In this document: positions 7,776 to 16,492 of the stretch, one piece after another
Numbering within the stretch: position 1 is the stretch's first letter
Layout of the letters: every line of letters begins with the position of its first letter
NCBI GenBank assembly: GCA_018398815.1
Contig: JAFLJL010004212.1
Location: 1 to 17,964 of the forward strand
Length of the DNA stretch: 17,964 nucleotides
DNA from: Conus ventricosus
Lineage: Eukaryota; Mollusca; Gastropoda; Neogastropoda; Conidae
Direction: 5' to 3'
Made by a program: the position numbers and the translations under genes
Notes under the pieces: model-generated
The model's input: only the letters and a program-made list of their open reading frames with translations
Databases searched by the model: none
Told to the model about the DNA's origin: nothing

Positions 7776-8479
7776 GATCTGCATGATTGACAATTTTCTA
7801 TTTTTAACTTCCCCCAGATATTTTACTGTTACCGGGGCCTGAATTTTCGGCCAAGTGCTTTTAACTTCTTGGAATATCGAGTGCGACCTTGTTGCCAATT
7901 TGACCTCCAGGGCCCAACAGTCTAGAGTCGACTATTTTATGCTATTTATTTTACTTTTTAACATGCGCGCTGGTGACCTTATCGTTTTTGAGTGAACCAG
8001 TATTTTAGGAAGAGAGAAGGAACAAGTTATCTCGCTATTTGGTCTGCTGGCACCAATGGATGAGAAGCATGCAGGAAGGTTGTTCATTGGAAGTTGGGCT
8101 CCTGAAGTTTAGTGAACACATGCTGGACGAAGTGGGAAGTTGTACAACTAATTATAAGTAATACAACTACTAGCCATTAAATCAGTCTACATTAGAATAG
8201 AAGGCTTTCACAGCCCGGCCTACACATTTGGTTAGTTCAGCTATTGATGAAAAAGTCAGTAAACCACCTAAGTGTGATGGGTGGTTGCCTATGCTCAGAT
8301 ATAGACTTGCTCAGTTGCTGGCACAAGTGATCACTGCATTATGGGATCAGTGAACTGGAAAATACTACCAGCCCAGTGGAAGTTGTGCATCACTGTCAAT
8401 TGGGAATGGGGTGGGGGTGGGAGGGGGGTCACGTAAATCCTTTTTATTTCGTCCTTTTCATTTATTGGAATATTTTTAG
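7776..8479. other. Probable LINE 3' UTR followed by unannotated DNA
   Basis: The first ~220 bases directly follow an ORF2 stop and should be the LINE 3' untranslated region. An element end cannot be pinpointed, though the sequence changes character near 8010. From there to 8479 nothing is recognisable except a G-rich stretch at 8401-8428. Confidence 0.35.
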
Positions 8480-8581
8480 AAAGACTGAAAGAAGTGCCTC
8501 CTCTTGTATCTGTCGGTTTCATTGGATGCTGAGAACTATGCTAGAACCGGAATCAAGGACTACATCAGTGCATGCATGTGA
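8480..8581 (+). CDS. Weak candidate exon of unknown protein
   Basis: After an acceptor-like 'tatttttag' (ending 8479) one frame reads RLKEVPPLVSVGFIGC and stops. A second frame at 8522-8578 reads LDAENYARTGIKDYISACM and stops at 8579-8581. The two could be one exon with a single-base shift near 8515. A strong donor-like AAGGTAAGT lies further on (8662-8670) but is not in frame with either. I do not recognise the protein; a chance reading is quite possible. Confidence 0.2.
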
Positions 8582-8863
8582 TCAAAAGTTCATTACTAAT
8601 CAATACATGCCTTTGTTTTTCTATGATGAGTGATAGTTCTAAGCCAGATTTGTGAGAAGTTGAAGGTAAGTACATGACAAAATCAGTCCAGTGTAACCCA
8701 GCTTTGACTAGAGAGAGTACACCTAGACCTATCAACAGCAAGGAGAACATTGGTGGAGGACAATGTTAGTTACAGACACATTAACAGGACGAAACAAAGG
8801 GGGGTTGAAAGGCGTAAAATCAAGTTTACGTGTGTGCATGCTTGTCAAGTGTGTGGCATGCTT

Positions 8864-8898
8864 GAGAGAGAGAGAGGAGAGATTGATTGATTGATTGA
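8864..8898 (+). repeat. GA repeat joined to GATT microsatellite (LINE tail)
   Basis: (GA)n at 8864-8880 runs directly into four and a half GATT units (8881-8898). The GATT part is the 3' tail of the minus-strand LINE. The GA part lies outside or has grown from the tail and marks the probable insertion junction. Confidence 0.75.
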
Positions 8899-9090
8899 AT
8901 GATCTTTAATGTACACAGGATGGAGTTTTAGGCCAAAGCCTAGTCTTACAATCTGTCTTGACATGCATACAGATAGTTCAGCACATTCATTACACTGGAC
9001 AAATTCAAATAGCAAACATGGTAATCTACTTCTACAATGATTCATAAAAGCACTACGGAGATGGGGATGGTAAAACAGAAGGAAAACTTA

Positions 9091-9110
9091 CAAACAAACA
9101 AACAAACAAA
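9091..9110 (+). repeat. (CAAA)5 microsatellite
   Basis: Five perfect CAAA units (TTTG on the minus strand), inside what reads as the 3' UTR of the minus-strand LINE. Confidence 0.85.
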
Positions 9111-9153
9111 ACTCACGAGAGAGGTCAGCAGGGGAATGAGAAGAGAGAATGGT

Positions 9154-9171
9154 GGGGGGGGGGGGGGGGGG
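9154..9171 (+). repeat. Poly-G tract in the LINE 3' UTR
   Basis: An 18-base G run (C run on the LINE's own strand), flanked by AG-rich sequence. Adjacent open frames translating it as poly-Gly or poly-Pro are artefacts. Confidence 0.9.
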
Positions 9172-10199
9172 AGAGAAAAGGGATGGTGGACAGAAAGGAG
9201 TGGGGAAGAGCGAGTTTAACGGTGTAGGTTTTATGTTAGATGATCTATTCAAAGTATAGTTCCACAGAAGACTTTGTGAATGGGCGCTAATCATTGTAAT
9301 TGCTAATTTAATTACGGAGACATAAAAATGTTTGTGCCATTAATGTTCTTGAAACGTTTTAAAGTATTATGTTTTGTAGATTTGGTGGAACTGGAAGTGA
9401 GGTTCCAGACATCGGTCAAGAGAAAGCTGGCTTGTTGATGGTACATAGATCAATGCGTGGGTAGGGAAGAAGGAATTCGGTCCAAAAAACGCAAGGAACG
9501 CTATTTGATCTTGTAAAAAGGGCATTGATATAACATTGGCATAGTATCTGTCAAGAATTGTAAAACATAAACGTGCCTTGTTGAATTCCAGTTGCTTATT
9601 CGCGGAAGTGTGTTCAGGGCGGGCGCTTTTAGTTTTTTCGTGTGTTATTAGAGATACAGCTGGTGGAGTAAGCTTTGTTGCACGTCTATGGGAGAATTCA
9701 GCCTATTTTTTGTGGACGTCACTACTTCCGTCCCACACTGTTGAGGCGTAATTGATACATGACATTATGTGTGCATTGAGAAAACGTTTAGGCACAAATG
9801 TTGCTGTATCACTTTAATAGAGATAAACAGGAAAAGGTGTTTTTGAGACTCCCTTGCATACGTTATTGAGATGAAGGATTGCCTTTCAATTCTTTATCTA
9901 TACTTTAACCCTTAAACTTGATGCGCATCTACCTGCTCGATAGAAGAGCCATTCACTTGAAGTTTTACGCCAAGAGGTGTCAGATGGTGTTTTTGGCGGG
10001 GATTCTCAAATGTAATCAAAGCATCCATCGGATTGTTCAATTTATTCTGCTGAGTTTACAGCTTCTTGGTTCTAGCACTGACGATATAAAGAAGGACTTT
10101 TTGATTGTCTGATTTGCTGTCAGCTTTGGAGACCTAGGGGCCATAACCTCCATCATCCTGAACTTCTAAACTTTTACTTAACTTTTTTCCTCTTGTGAA

Positions 10200-10741
10200 A
10201 GTGGAATGAAGGTCAAATGGTGTTCTTGCTTGGCATTCCCAGGCTCATGTTGACATTGGGAAATGAAATGGCGGATCGTTTGGCCCAGGAATGCCATAAC
10301 ATAGAAATTGTCAACATATGTTTTTCCTACTCAGATTTGAACCAAAGGTTAATGATTTGTCAGAGACCCGGCAAGTGGCTGGACATACACAGATGGACCA
10401 CAGTCCTTTCCAGATCTGTCCAAACCTAAGAGTGGCCCTTGTCTACCTGTGTGGTCACAGGAAGAACCGGTTTTTGCCAGGTGCACACTGGCCATTCATT
10501 TTTTAAGTATTTGCATCTTTTACAGAGTGAAGAAGGTCCACGTTGCAACCCATATGATGAATGTCTCAGCAAGAGACATTTTCTAATTGAATGCAGGATC
10601 CTCTATGATGGTCAGACTTTAAACGCTAACGCAAGCACATTGAACCCTTGTTCCGGTTGTTTCCCCAGAGTCGATTTTTTGATAGAAATCAATGTTTTAG
10701 AGAACTTTAAGTGTTACAATCTTTTACGGCAGGTCATTTGA
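10200..10741 (+). pseudogene. RNase H and C-terminal zinc motif of an I/Nimb-type LINE ORF2
   Basis: This is the 3' end of a LINE ORF2 whose class carries an RNase H domain after the RT, used to remove element RNA from the RNA-DNA hybrid. GNEMADRLAQE (10259-10291) is the RNase H C-terminal box with the final catalytic Asp; in a neighbouring frame HSQAHVDI gives the preceding histidine-containing loop ('W.P.H.G..GNE.AD.LA'). After a linker, frames reading LSRSVQTLRVAL, VVTGRTGFCQVHTGHSFFKY and CNPYDECLSKRHFLIEC (10544-10594) match 'LSRLRTGHT.LTH..LL......C..C...LTV.HIL.EC'. The second zinc ligand is Tyr (10553-10555) instead of Cys. DFLIEINVLENF near the end matches the 'L..FL.EIGL...I' terminus; the stop is 10739-10741. 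At least three frame changes. The 5' boundary near 10200 is a truncation or the junction with the oppositely oriented LINE ending at 10120. Confidence 0.7.
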
Positions 10742-10990
10742 TGTTCAAGAAATAAATGGTGCTGAATTTTAACTTTCATTGAATTCTGTTCACTTTGTTT
10801 CATATGGTGTTTTTCAGCCCTGTTATGCTTTTGTGGTGGGCAGGGCTTGAAGCGAATGTTTTAATTTGGTGGTTTCTTTTGCCTTTTAACAACATTGTAT
10901 TGCAGAGGTCCTGATACCTCCATATTGTTTTAGTTTTTTTTCCTTGGGTTTTGTCTTTGTTCAGTGACACATAATTTAGAAAGGGGGTTA
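10742..10990 (+). mobile_element. Probable 3' UTR of the RNase H LINE
   Basis: AT- and T-rich sequence directly after the ORF2 stop, ending around the 'gtgacacataatttag' segment (about 10965-10980). No poly-A tail is visible; instead a minisatellite begins within 20-30 bases. The assignment is by position only. Confidence 0.4.
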
Positions 10991-11006
10991 GTTACCGGCC
11001 AAGTAA

Positions 11007-11275
11007 AACAGATTCATGAACAGATCCGACAGATTACAGGACACAGATACAAACAGATTACCGGCCACAGATAGAGACAGACAGATTACAGGCACAGATA
11101 CGGACAGCCAGAATTACAGGACACAGATACCAAAAACAGATTACAGGACTCAGCTACAGACCGATTACAGGGACTCAGATAGTGATACAGACAGACAGAT
11201 TACAGGAACAGATACAGAAGTTCAGGACACCGATACAGACAGATACAGGACACTCAGGGTCTTTCCTGACAGTGA
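11007..11275 (+). repeat. Degenerate minisatellite, unit about 20-22 bp
   Basis: About a dozen imperfect copies of ACAGATTACAGGACACAGAT(AC) occur, with units alternating between 'acagattacagg' and 'acacagatac(ag)' blocks. Spacing varies because of small insertions such as 'gacagaca'. The open frame across it (Asp-Thr-Asp-Arg-rich) is a by-product of a unit length close to a multiple of three and is not evidence of a gene. The array starts within about 20 bases of the inferred LINE 3' end, so it may have grown from the element's tail. Confidence 0.8.
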
Positions 11276-11493
11276 CAGTGTGTCTGTGGCGGTCACTAAC
11301 CCCTTTTCTTTTTACATTGGCTTTCATTTTCTTGCCCTCAGTCACTTTCGTTCTGCACGCTACAAATGACCATGTAATGTTTGACTTGGTTGTTTAGGAC
11401 AAGGGTGCTTGATGATTATAGTGATTTGATTTAGGATAGAGGAATAGTACGGTTTATTATTATGTACCACAGACAATCAATTTCTGGTTTCAG

Positions 11494-11573
11494 ACTCCAT
11501 CTATGATTGGAGTGGAATGAATCATAAGATCCCAACCACAAAACAGTTCGGAGACCACTGTCGAATCCATTAG
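11494..11573 (+). CDS. Weak candidate exon
   Basis: An acceptor 'tttctggtttcag' (ending 11493) opens the frame DSIYDWSGMNHKIPTTKQFG then DHCRIH, with a stop at 11571-11573. The composition is unlike the AT-rich flank and the peptide looks natural, but I do not recognise it and no donor is obvious before the stop. A second plausible reading in another frame (TRTKSEATERQDYGSR) follows at once, suggesting a single-base shift near 11570. Confidence 0.2.
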
Positions 11574-11651
11574 CTACCCGTACCAAGTCTGAAGCGACGG
11601 AAAGACAGGATTATGGTTCCAGGTATTAAAGCTGAACACGTTGATCTGATG

Positions 11652-11955
11652 TGAAGAGGATCTCCTCCACCTCAGTTCCAGACAGCAGACTCACCAGGAA
11701 AGGAAGGTGGACATCAGTTTAAATCTTGGCATTTGTGTGCCAGCTCCTTGTGTCAACCGATTCTTCGACGCAGAAAGTTTTGCAACCCATAAAATAACAG
11801 CTTGCAATGAGTATCAGATTGTGAAGGGTGAGCGTTACCACTGTTTCACTCAGTCATGCTATAATACTATTACACCATACACTATGTTAAGATTGAACCT
11901 GTTAGTGGAATTAAGTCTGAACCAGCCACAGACTAATGTGGACAGTGTGTCATGA
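11652..11955 (+). CDS. Candidate coding segment, cysteine-containing; weak NRF-like motif
   Basis: An open frame from just after a stop at 11649 to a stop at 11953-11955 reads CEEDLLHLSSRQQTHQERKV, then DISLNLGICVPAPCVNRFF, and further on ITACNEYQIVKGERYHCF. The segment LGICVPAPC resembles the 'GLCVPSSC' motif of the extracellular NRF domain of nose-resistant-to-fluoxetine (nrf-6-like) acyltransferase proteins, a large family in invertebrates. Only that nonapeptide supports the link and the flanking residues do not extend it. The last 20 or so codons run into the 43-bp tandem repeat, so the true exon, if any, ends earlier. Confidence 0.22.
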
Positions 11956-12262
11956 CTGAACCAGTCAGATCTAACATCTCAGTGATGTATCAGGATGAAC
12001 AGTAACAATCATAACGTCATCAGTGTGTCACGAGACTGGAACCAGTCACATCAAACATCAGCAGATGATGTCCTCAGATGAACAGTCACATCAAACATCA
12101 GCAGTGATGTCATCAAGACTGAAACAGTTCACATCAAAATACGAGTTGATGTCTCAAGACTGAAACCAGTCACATTAAACATCCGCTATGATGTCATCAG
12201 CAATGTTGCCCAGTCACATCAAAACAATCAGCAGTAGCAGTGATGTTCATCAAGAATGATGC
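11940..12262 (+). repeat. 43-bp tandem repeat with two internal dyads
   Basis: About seven units of a ~43-bp repeat are present, with consensus in two parts: GACTGAAACCAGTCACATCA, then AACATCAGCAGTGATGTCATCAA. Clear copies lie near 12031-12070, 12080-12118, 12118-12158 and 12158-12200, with more degenerate ones at both ends. Each unit holds two inverted repeats: GACTG-aaac-CAGTC, and the near-perfect palindrome TGATG-t-CATCA. Indels are frequent, and no reading frame is conserved across units. Confidence 0.75.
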
Positions 12263-12681
12263 TGTTTACAGCACGCCTCATGAGTGATGTGTGGACAGAA
12301 GCACCAACAGACGTATGGTGATGGCGGCATGTGATACCGTAAGATCTGAATCATGACAATGTACAGATGAGGACAGGAGCAGACCAGCAGTGATGAACGG
12401 GTTTGGAAAACTACTGTCTCCATTTCAGTAGAACTTATTTTGCACTTGTTCATTATGACGATTTAATTTGGTTCAAACTTGATTTTTCGTCTGATTGGCA
12501 TTGCGTCCGTTTATGTCCCCAACAAAAAACAAATTTGAAAATAAAACAATAAAAAGCAGTGCCCCCTCCTACAGTTGCTTTCTAAGTAAGCCCTTCCCCT
12601 TCTCCTTTCACCTACCATTCCCCCTCCCTCATCCACATGCTATCAGGTTTCAAATATGCGCTGATATGAGTTTCATCTCTT

Positions 12682-12945
12682 ACCTTCGCGGACGGTGCTG
12701 CTTGACATATACACGCGAAGACGTGTGGGTCCGTGTGGACCCATGGCTCGCAAAGAGGGAACACTTCTTTGGGCCTGGGTCCACTTGGACCCACACCCGT
12801 TCTTCCGTTTATAGACAAAAAGCACCTTCGCCGGACGGGTGCTTTTGACTATACACGGAAGACGGTGTGGGTCCTTGTGGACCCATGTCCGCAAAGAGTG
12901 TGTCCTCTTTGCGAGCCATGGGTCCACACGGCCACACCGTCGTCA
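12682..12945. repeat. Dimer of 142-bp palindromic units (long imperfect palindrome)
   Basis: Unit 1 starts with ACCTTCGCGGACGGTGC at 12682 and unit 2 with ACCTTCGCCGGACGGGTGC at 12824, an offset of 142 bases. Each unit is itself an inverted repeat: the half containing 'gaagacg.gtgtgggtcc..gtggaccca' is followed by its reverse complement. The whole forms a larger palindrome centred near 12831 with perfect 28-base arms at 12731-12758 and 12904-12931. Small nested hairpins (GGGTCC…GGACCC) recur four times. GC content is well above the flanks. Frames across it are Trp/Pro/His-rich translations of the repeat and are not genes. It may be a short satellite array or a foldback-type non-autonomous element. 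Confidence 0.8.
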
Positions 12946-13107
12946 ATGACTGTATTAAAATGTCACCTTTAATTACCTTTTTGAAATTTTTGACCTATAT
13001 TTTCGAAAATTTTAGGACAAGGAAGGAGAATTTGTGTGTTTGGAGCATTTCTTAAAATTTCATTGAAAATATCTATAAATATAGAGATATTGCATTTAAG
13101 ACCTTCT

Positions 13108-13140
13108 GGTCCACATGGCCCCACTCCGTCGGCGAGGTTA
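13108..13140. repeat. Detached fragment of the palindromic unit
   Basis: GGTCCACATGGCCCCACTCC followed by GTCGGCGAGGT resembles, in reverse complement, the 'accttcgccggacgg…gtgtggg.cc..gtggacc' core of the 142-bp unit with its middle deleted. It lies about 160 bases beyond the dimer, separated by AT-rich DNA. Confidence 0.4.
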
Positions 13141-13588
13141 ACAGAAGAAATAAGTGGGTTTCGCATGTTCAGTTTTGTGTAAGGCCTTTCTGAAAGTGAA
13201 AATTCTGTGCGGTGCTGTGACCGTGTAGGAATCATGGCTTTCTTTTATAAAGAAGATGATGTGGTCACAACCATGGAGGACCAAATCAGGAACAAATGGT
13301 GATGGCAAATGGCGATAAAGCTGCACGTGATGGCCGTGGAATATCCTGTTTGCCCAAAGTGAGTGGGCTGGCACCTATGCCCGTTACTGTTCATTCCCAC
13401 AAACAATCACCTGTACATGATTGAAAGGAAAATAAAACTCTGAAGCCATCATGATTAGCCGAGAATGATAATGTTAAAAAGATGGTTTAAAAGTTCCAAT
13501 ACCCTTTTCCACAGCTTCTTTTTCTCAGTTCATATGAGATGGAAAAACATTTGGGGAACAGGGCAGTGGTGTGTGTGTGTGTGTGTGT

Positions 13589-13627
<39 letters not shown>

Positions 13628-14184
13628 TGATGGCATGAGGAAGGAGCATAACTATGATGTAGATGATGATAATTATGATGTAGATGATGAATAATATGAT
13701 GTTCTACATATGGACTTTGTTTACACAGTAACTTAATCAGACAGGATTCTGGATCCTGGAAATTGGACTAAGTACTATTAAAACTAGTTTCCATGTGGGT
13801 AGTGAGTGGGGAATTCTGTTGTTGATTAATATTGCGGAAGCCATTGCCTCCTCTCCCATTCCCCTCTCAAAATCTCCTTCCTCCCATTCCTATGACCATT
13901 ATCGCAGGACTGTTTGTTACTGTGTCTGAGGTTAGGACACTTCAGTCCTTAACTTTTCTGAGCTGGGCAGATCAGCAAAATATTTTCTCTGCATGATGCT
14001 GTGTGAATGTTATGTTGTCCGTTTGCCTGTAAAGTTGGTCCATTTGGCCAGGGGCACGACTACTGCAGGTAAGTTGGGGAGGGGGGGGGGGTAATGTGCA
14101 GGAGAGATGACCAAAAATGGGTTTCACAATCAAGGATTCAGTTCCAGTGAGGGTGGGGGTATGGAAGGGGGAAAATGGGGAGCT
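13141..14184. other. No gene seen; simple repeats
   Basis: Apart from the GT microsatellite at 13569-13629, this holds two copies of a ~22-base 'tatgatgtagatgatga' unit (13652-13690) and an 11-base G run (14081-14091). No protein-like stretch was convincing on either strand. Confidence 0.4.
13569..13629 (+). repeat. (GT)n microsatellite with two GG interruptions
   Basis: About 30 GT units, with single extra G at about 13590 and 13621. Such runs are often length-variable and can adopt Z-DNA. Confidence 0.95.
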
Positions 14185-14290
14185 CCCCCTCTGTGCCTTC
14201 CTCTCTCCCCTTCTCCTCCTTCTCTCCACTCTCTTTCCAGCCCCCACCTTCCCAGCCCCACCCTTCCATCCCCCTTCCTTCCTTCAACCT
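14185..14290 (+). repeat. Polypyrimidine tract
   Basis: About 105 bases are almost entirely C and T on the plus strand, built from 'cttcctctctcc', 'ttctcctcc' and 'ccttcc' words, immediately 5' of the LINE that starts near 14340. Open frames on both strands are Pro/Ser/Leu or Gly/Arg/Glu low-complexity artefacts. The tract has triplex (H-DNA) potential on composition alone. Confidence 0.7.
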
Positions 14291-14339
14291 GAAACCCTCT
14301 GTAGTTCTGTAGGGTTACGAATATTATATCATCGCTTGG

Positions 14340-14790
14340 CGAGTTGAAATAGCGCTCATTGAACCCACTCGGGGGTTGCAAACCGTGCCGTGCGTCGGAG
14401 GCTTGCGTGGTCCTGTGATCCCTTAGGCTTTGCTGGCGGGTGGCCTCAATACGTGAAGACGGCTGGTATATTTTCAAAACTGCTTTAGGCCTGACAAGTA
14501 CGATGTGTCTGGCCTTACGCATAACGTGGTAAGAGTCATGCCCTGGTAGGCTTCCCAGTCAGATAGGCTAAGGGTGAGGATCCTGATAAGCGTAACCCGC
14601 CTTTCTCCTTTTCTTGTGTTTCTGCCTTTAGTTAGCCCTTTTTTCTTTCGTCTCCCCTTCAAGTCTTCTTTTCCACCTCCTTTTCTCTCTGTGGTCTCCT
14701 TAAGATCCGCCGCGTTTGGCGTGCATGTGCCGACCTGTGTCGGAGGGGAATGAGTTCTGGTGATGGAGGGCAGCACTCTCAAAAACTCCT
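14340..14790 (+). promoter_or_regulatory. Putative 5' UTR / internal promoter region of the LINE
   Basis: About 450 bases without coding motifs separate the polypyrimidine tract from the probable ORF1 ATG. LINEs of this type carry their RNA polymerase II promoter inside the 5' UTR, so the region should contain it. I see no TATA box, and promoter elements cannot be pinned down from sequence alone. A second CT-rich stretch occurs at 14600-14700. Confidence 0.35.
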
Positions 14791-16492
14791 ATGGCTCGGA
14801 CCACTCCTAGACAGGATGGTACACTTTGGCCGGGTGTACTAATCGGCTCCCTTCTTGGGCTGGGTCAAGACAGACAGTCCTTGCTGGGCCCAAAGTAACC
14901 GCCTGCAGTGCTCAGCTTCTGTTCCCGGTAGTTGCGCCATGATCAGGGGGGGATAGGGTTGGTGGTGTCTGTGTGTCGTATGTCTCTCCCGAAGCCCTGG
15001 AAGGGTCAAGACATTGGTTTCTTGGCCTGGCCCTTAGTTGGGTTTTTTTTAGACTCCAATGTGGGTGGGTAGGGCGAGATGAATCACAATAAACTAAATT
15101 GACTTCTTTAAAAAACATTCCCCCCAAAAGGAAGAGGACGGCAGCATCCCCTATGTCAGGGGATTGTCAAACAGATAGTGGACTCCGATACCGAAGTTCG
15201 GAAGAAGACAGGTTATTGGGCTTCCTGCTCGTGATGGAGGGGACGGAGCAGAAAGACCCCCTTTCAGCTTGAGCCCGTGTGCCATTTCAAAACGGGTTTT
15301 CAAGGTCTAGCAGGTGGACCCTCAGTCGTCAAAAGGTTGCTACGGACTGGCTCATCCTCATTCAATGTAGATCAAGAATAACACTCTTGAACAGCTGCGA
15401 AGGCAACAAAATTTGGTGGATCGGGAGATCAAGGATAACTCCCACAAACAGTTAAATTTCATCAAAGGTGTGATTCGCTGCAGAGATCTAACGGTGTCTC
15501 AGACGCAGAAATAACACGGAACTGGACGTCCAGGGTGTGACGGGGAGGTGCGCGCGTGGCATGTCAAGAAAGGGCAGAGAGAAGTGGCCACCAAACACCT
15601 CTTTCTGACCTTCTGCAACCCTGTGTTTGCCTCCGGTCATCAAAGTGGCTACTGAACGTTCGTGTTCAGCTGTATGTCCCGTCCCATTGAGATGCTTCTG
15701 GTGCCAGAGGTTGGCATGTTAGATGACCGCTGTTCTGGGGCAGGAGGGAGCGGTGTTTGCTGCAAGGCACCCATGATGGGGCCGTGCAAAGATCTGTGCA
15801 CATTGTGCTACACTGCGGTGGCGGACCATCCCTCCTCTTCACGAAATGCCCTCTTTGGATCGGAACCACTATACAACGAGTCAAAACGGAAAATAAGGAT
15901 CTCATTTTTTGAAGCCGCAAACAGGTTGTGGGCAGTCTGACGCCGACAGCTTCTTCCTATGCTGCGGCGTAAGAAAGTGTCACTCGACTGTCTGCTGCCA
16001 GACTGATGACTTTACGTGTAAACCCGACATTGCAGTAAGATCTGTCAATTTGGTGGTAGCAAGCCACACTTCACCAAACTGACTGCCCCTGGTGGGGAGG
16101 CAAAAAATCCGCACTCAGACTGCCCAGCAGTCTCCAACAACTGTGTGGGCGCTCCAACACCAGCAATTTCGCCTCGTCGAAAACTCCCTATCCTGTGCCC
16201 GTGCGGGCAAGGGAGTTCCACCCAGTGTGGAGATGGTGGCGATGAGAAAAAACCTCCACCCATCTCCCAAATCCAGACTCCACCATCTCCAAACTCCAGG
16301 CCTTTGTCACCTGCGGGCACGTCTGCCAGCAGGTCCAAAGACCAACACAGTCCAGTTAAACTAACTAATAAATTCGCTCCATTAGAAGCGGACGTTGAAG
16401 AGGGAGATGACCTGATTTCTCTCCTTTTCGCCTCTGCACCATGGATAGTACATATTCCATTGGAATATCCGTGGATTAAATTCCAACTTTGA
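14791..16492 (+). pseudogene. LINE ORF1, gag-like RNA-binding protein with zinc knuckles (frameshifted)
   Basis: ORF1 proteins coat element RNA into the particle used for retrotransposition. A probable start is the ATG at 14791 (MARTTPRQDGT). This frame stops near 14896, and later parts appear in other frames. They include a basic, NLS-like PPKRKR (15120-15137), LGFLLVMEGTEQKDPLS (about 15210-15260), LAGGPSVVKRLLRTGSSS, HKQLNFIKGVIRCRDL (about 15445-15495) and HLFLTFCNPVF (near 15600-15630), which match the central RRM-like region of I/Nimb ORF1. Zinc knuckles follow: CFWC (15693-15704) with its histidine one base out of frame and Cys at 15731-15733; a second around VCCKAP…GPC; and CTLC (15797-15808) with His at 15827-15829. 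RVKTENK and FFEA follow. The C-terminus has a Pro/Ser-rich linker and NKFAPLEAD (16367-16393), a typical ORF1 ending. It overlaps the ORF2 start by about 50 bases as read. Confidence 0.7.

Larger units (their letters stand above)
8864..10120 (-). mobile_element. 5'-truncated CR1-like LINE, minus strand, with RT thumb and GATT-type 3' tail
   Basis: Read on the minus strand, the coding part starts near 10120 and runs through frame changes. RQKHHLTPLGVKLQVNGSSI then EQVDAHQV (about 9995-9915) is the post-YADD segment 'TTRQKH.L.PL.L.....IE.V..H..LG'. It is followed by IDKELKGNPS, NVMYQLRLNS or, in the adjacent frame, CHVSITPQQCGTEV ('INYASTVWDG'), then HRRATKL near 9640, KQLEFNKARLCFTILDRYY near 9600-9540 and PRIDLCTINKPAF near 9460-9422. 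These are consecutive landmarks of a CR1/Rex1-type RT C-terminal half. The remainder to 8864 is 3' UTR. It contains a C-tract (9154-9171), TTTG repeats (9091-9110), and finally 'gtacattaaagatcattc' plus TCAA repeats (8881-8898), a typical short-repeat LINE tail. 5' truncation at about 10120 fits incomplete target-primed reverse transcription. Confidence 0.7.

Noticed and set aside
8662..8670. Consensus splice donor AAGGTAAGT as evidence of an exon end
   Set aside because: No open frame leads into it, so on its own it is not enough to call an exon.
8879..9045. tRNA-derived SINE rather than LINE 3' end
   Set aside because: No A-box/B-box pair was seen, and RT-like coding sequence lies upstream on the same strand, which fits a LINE tail better.
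9037..9294. Open frames with poly-Gly or poly-Pro in the LINE 3' UTR
   Set aside because: Caused by the 18-base G run and the CAAA microsatellite.
11016..11369. 117-residue open frame rich in Asp, Thr and Arg
   Set aside because: It is the translation of the 20-22 bp minisatellite; openness follows from the repeat lacking stops in that frame.
11940..12262. CRISPR-like array
   Set aside because: Units are contiguous tandem copies with no unique spacers, in a eukaryotic context.
12495..12972. Several overlapping open frames on both strands around the palindrome (His/Pro/Trp-rich)
   Set aside because: They mirror each other across the inverted repeat and show no domain; composition artefact.
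14107..14522. Overlapping frames on both strands with Pro/Ser- or Gly/Arg/Glu-rich sequence
   Set aside because: They are translations of the polypyrimidine tract and LINE 5' UTR.
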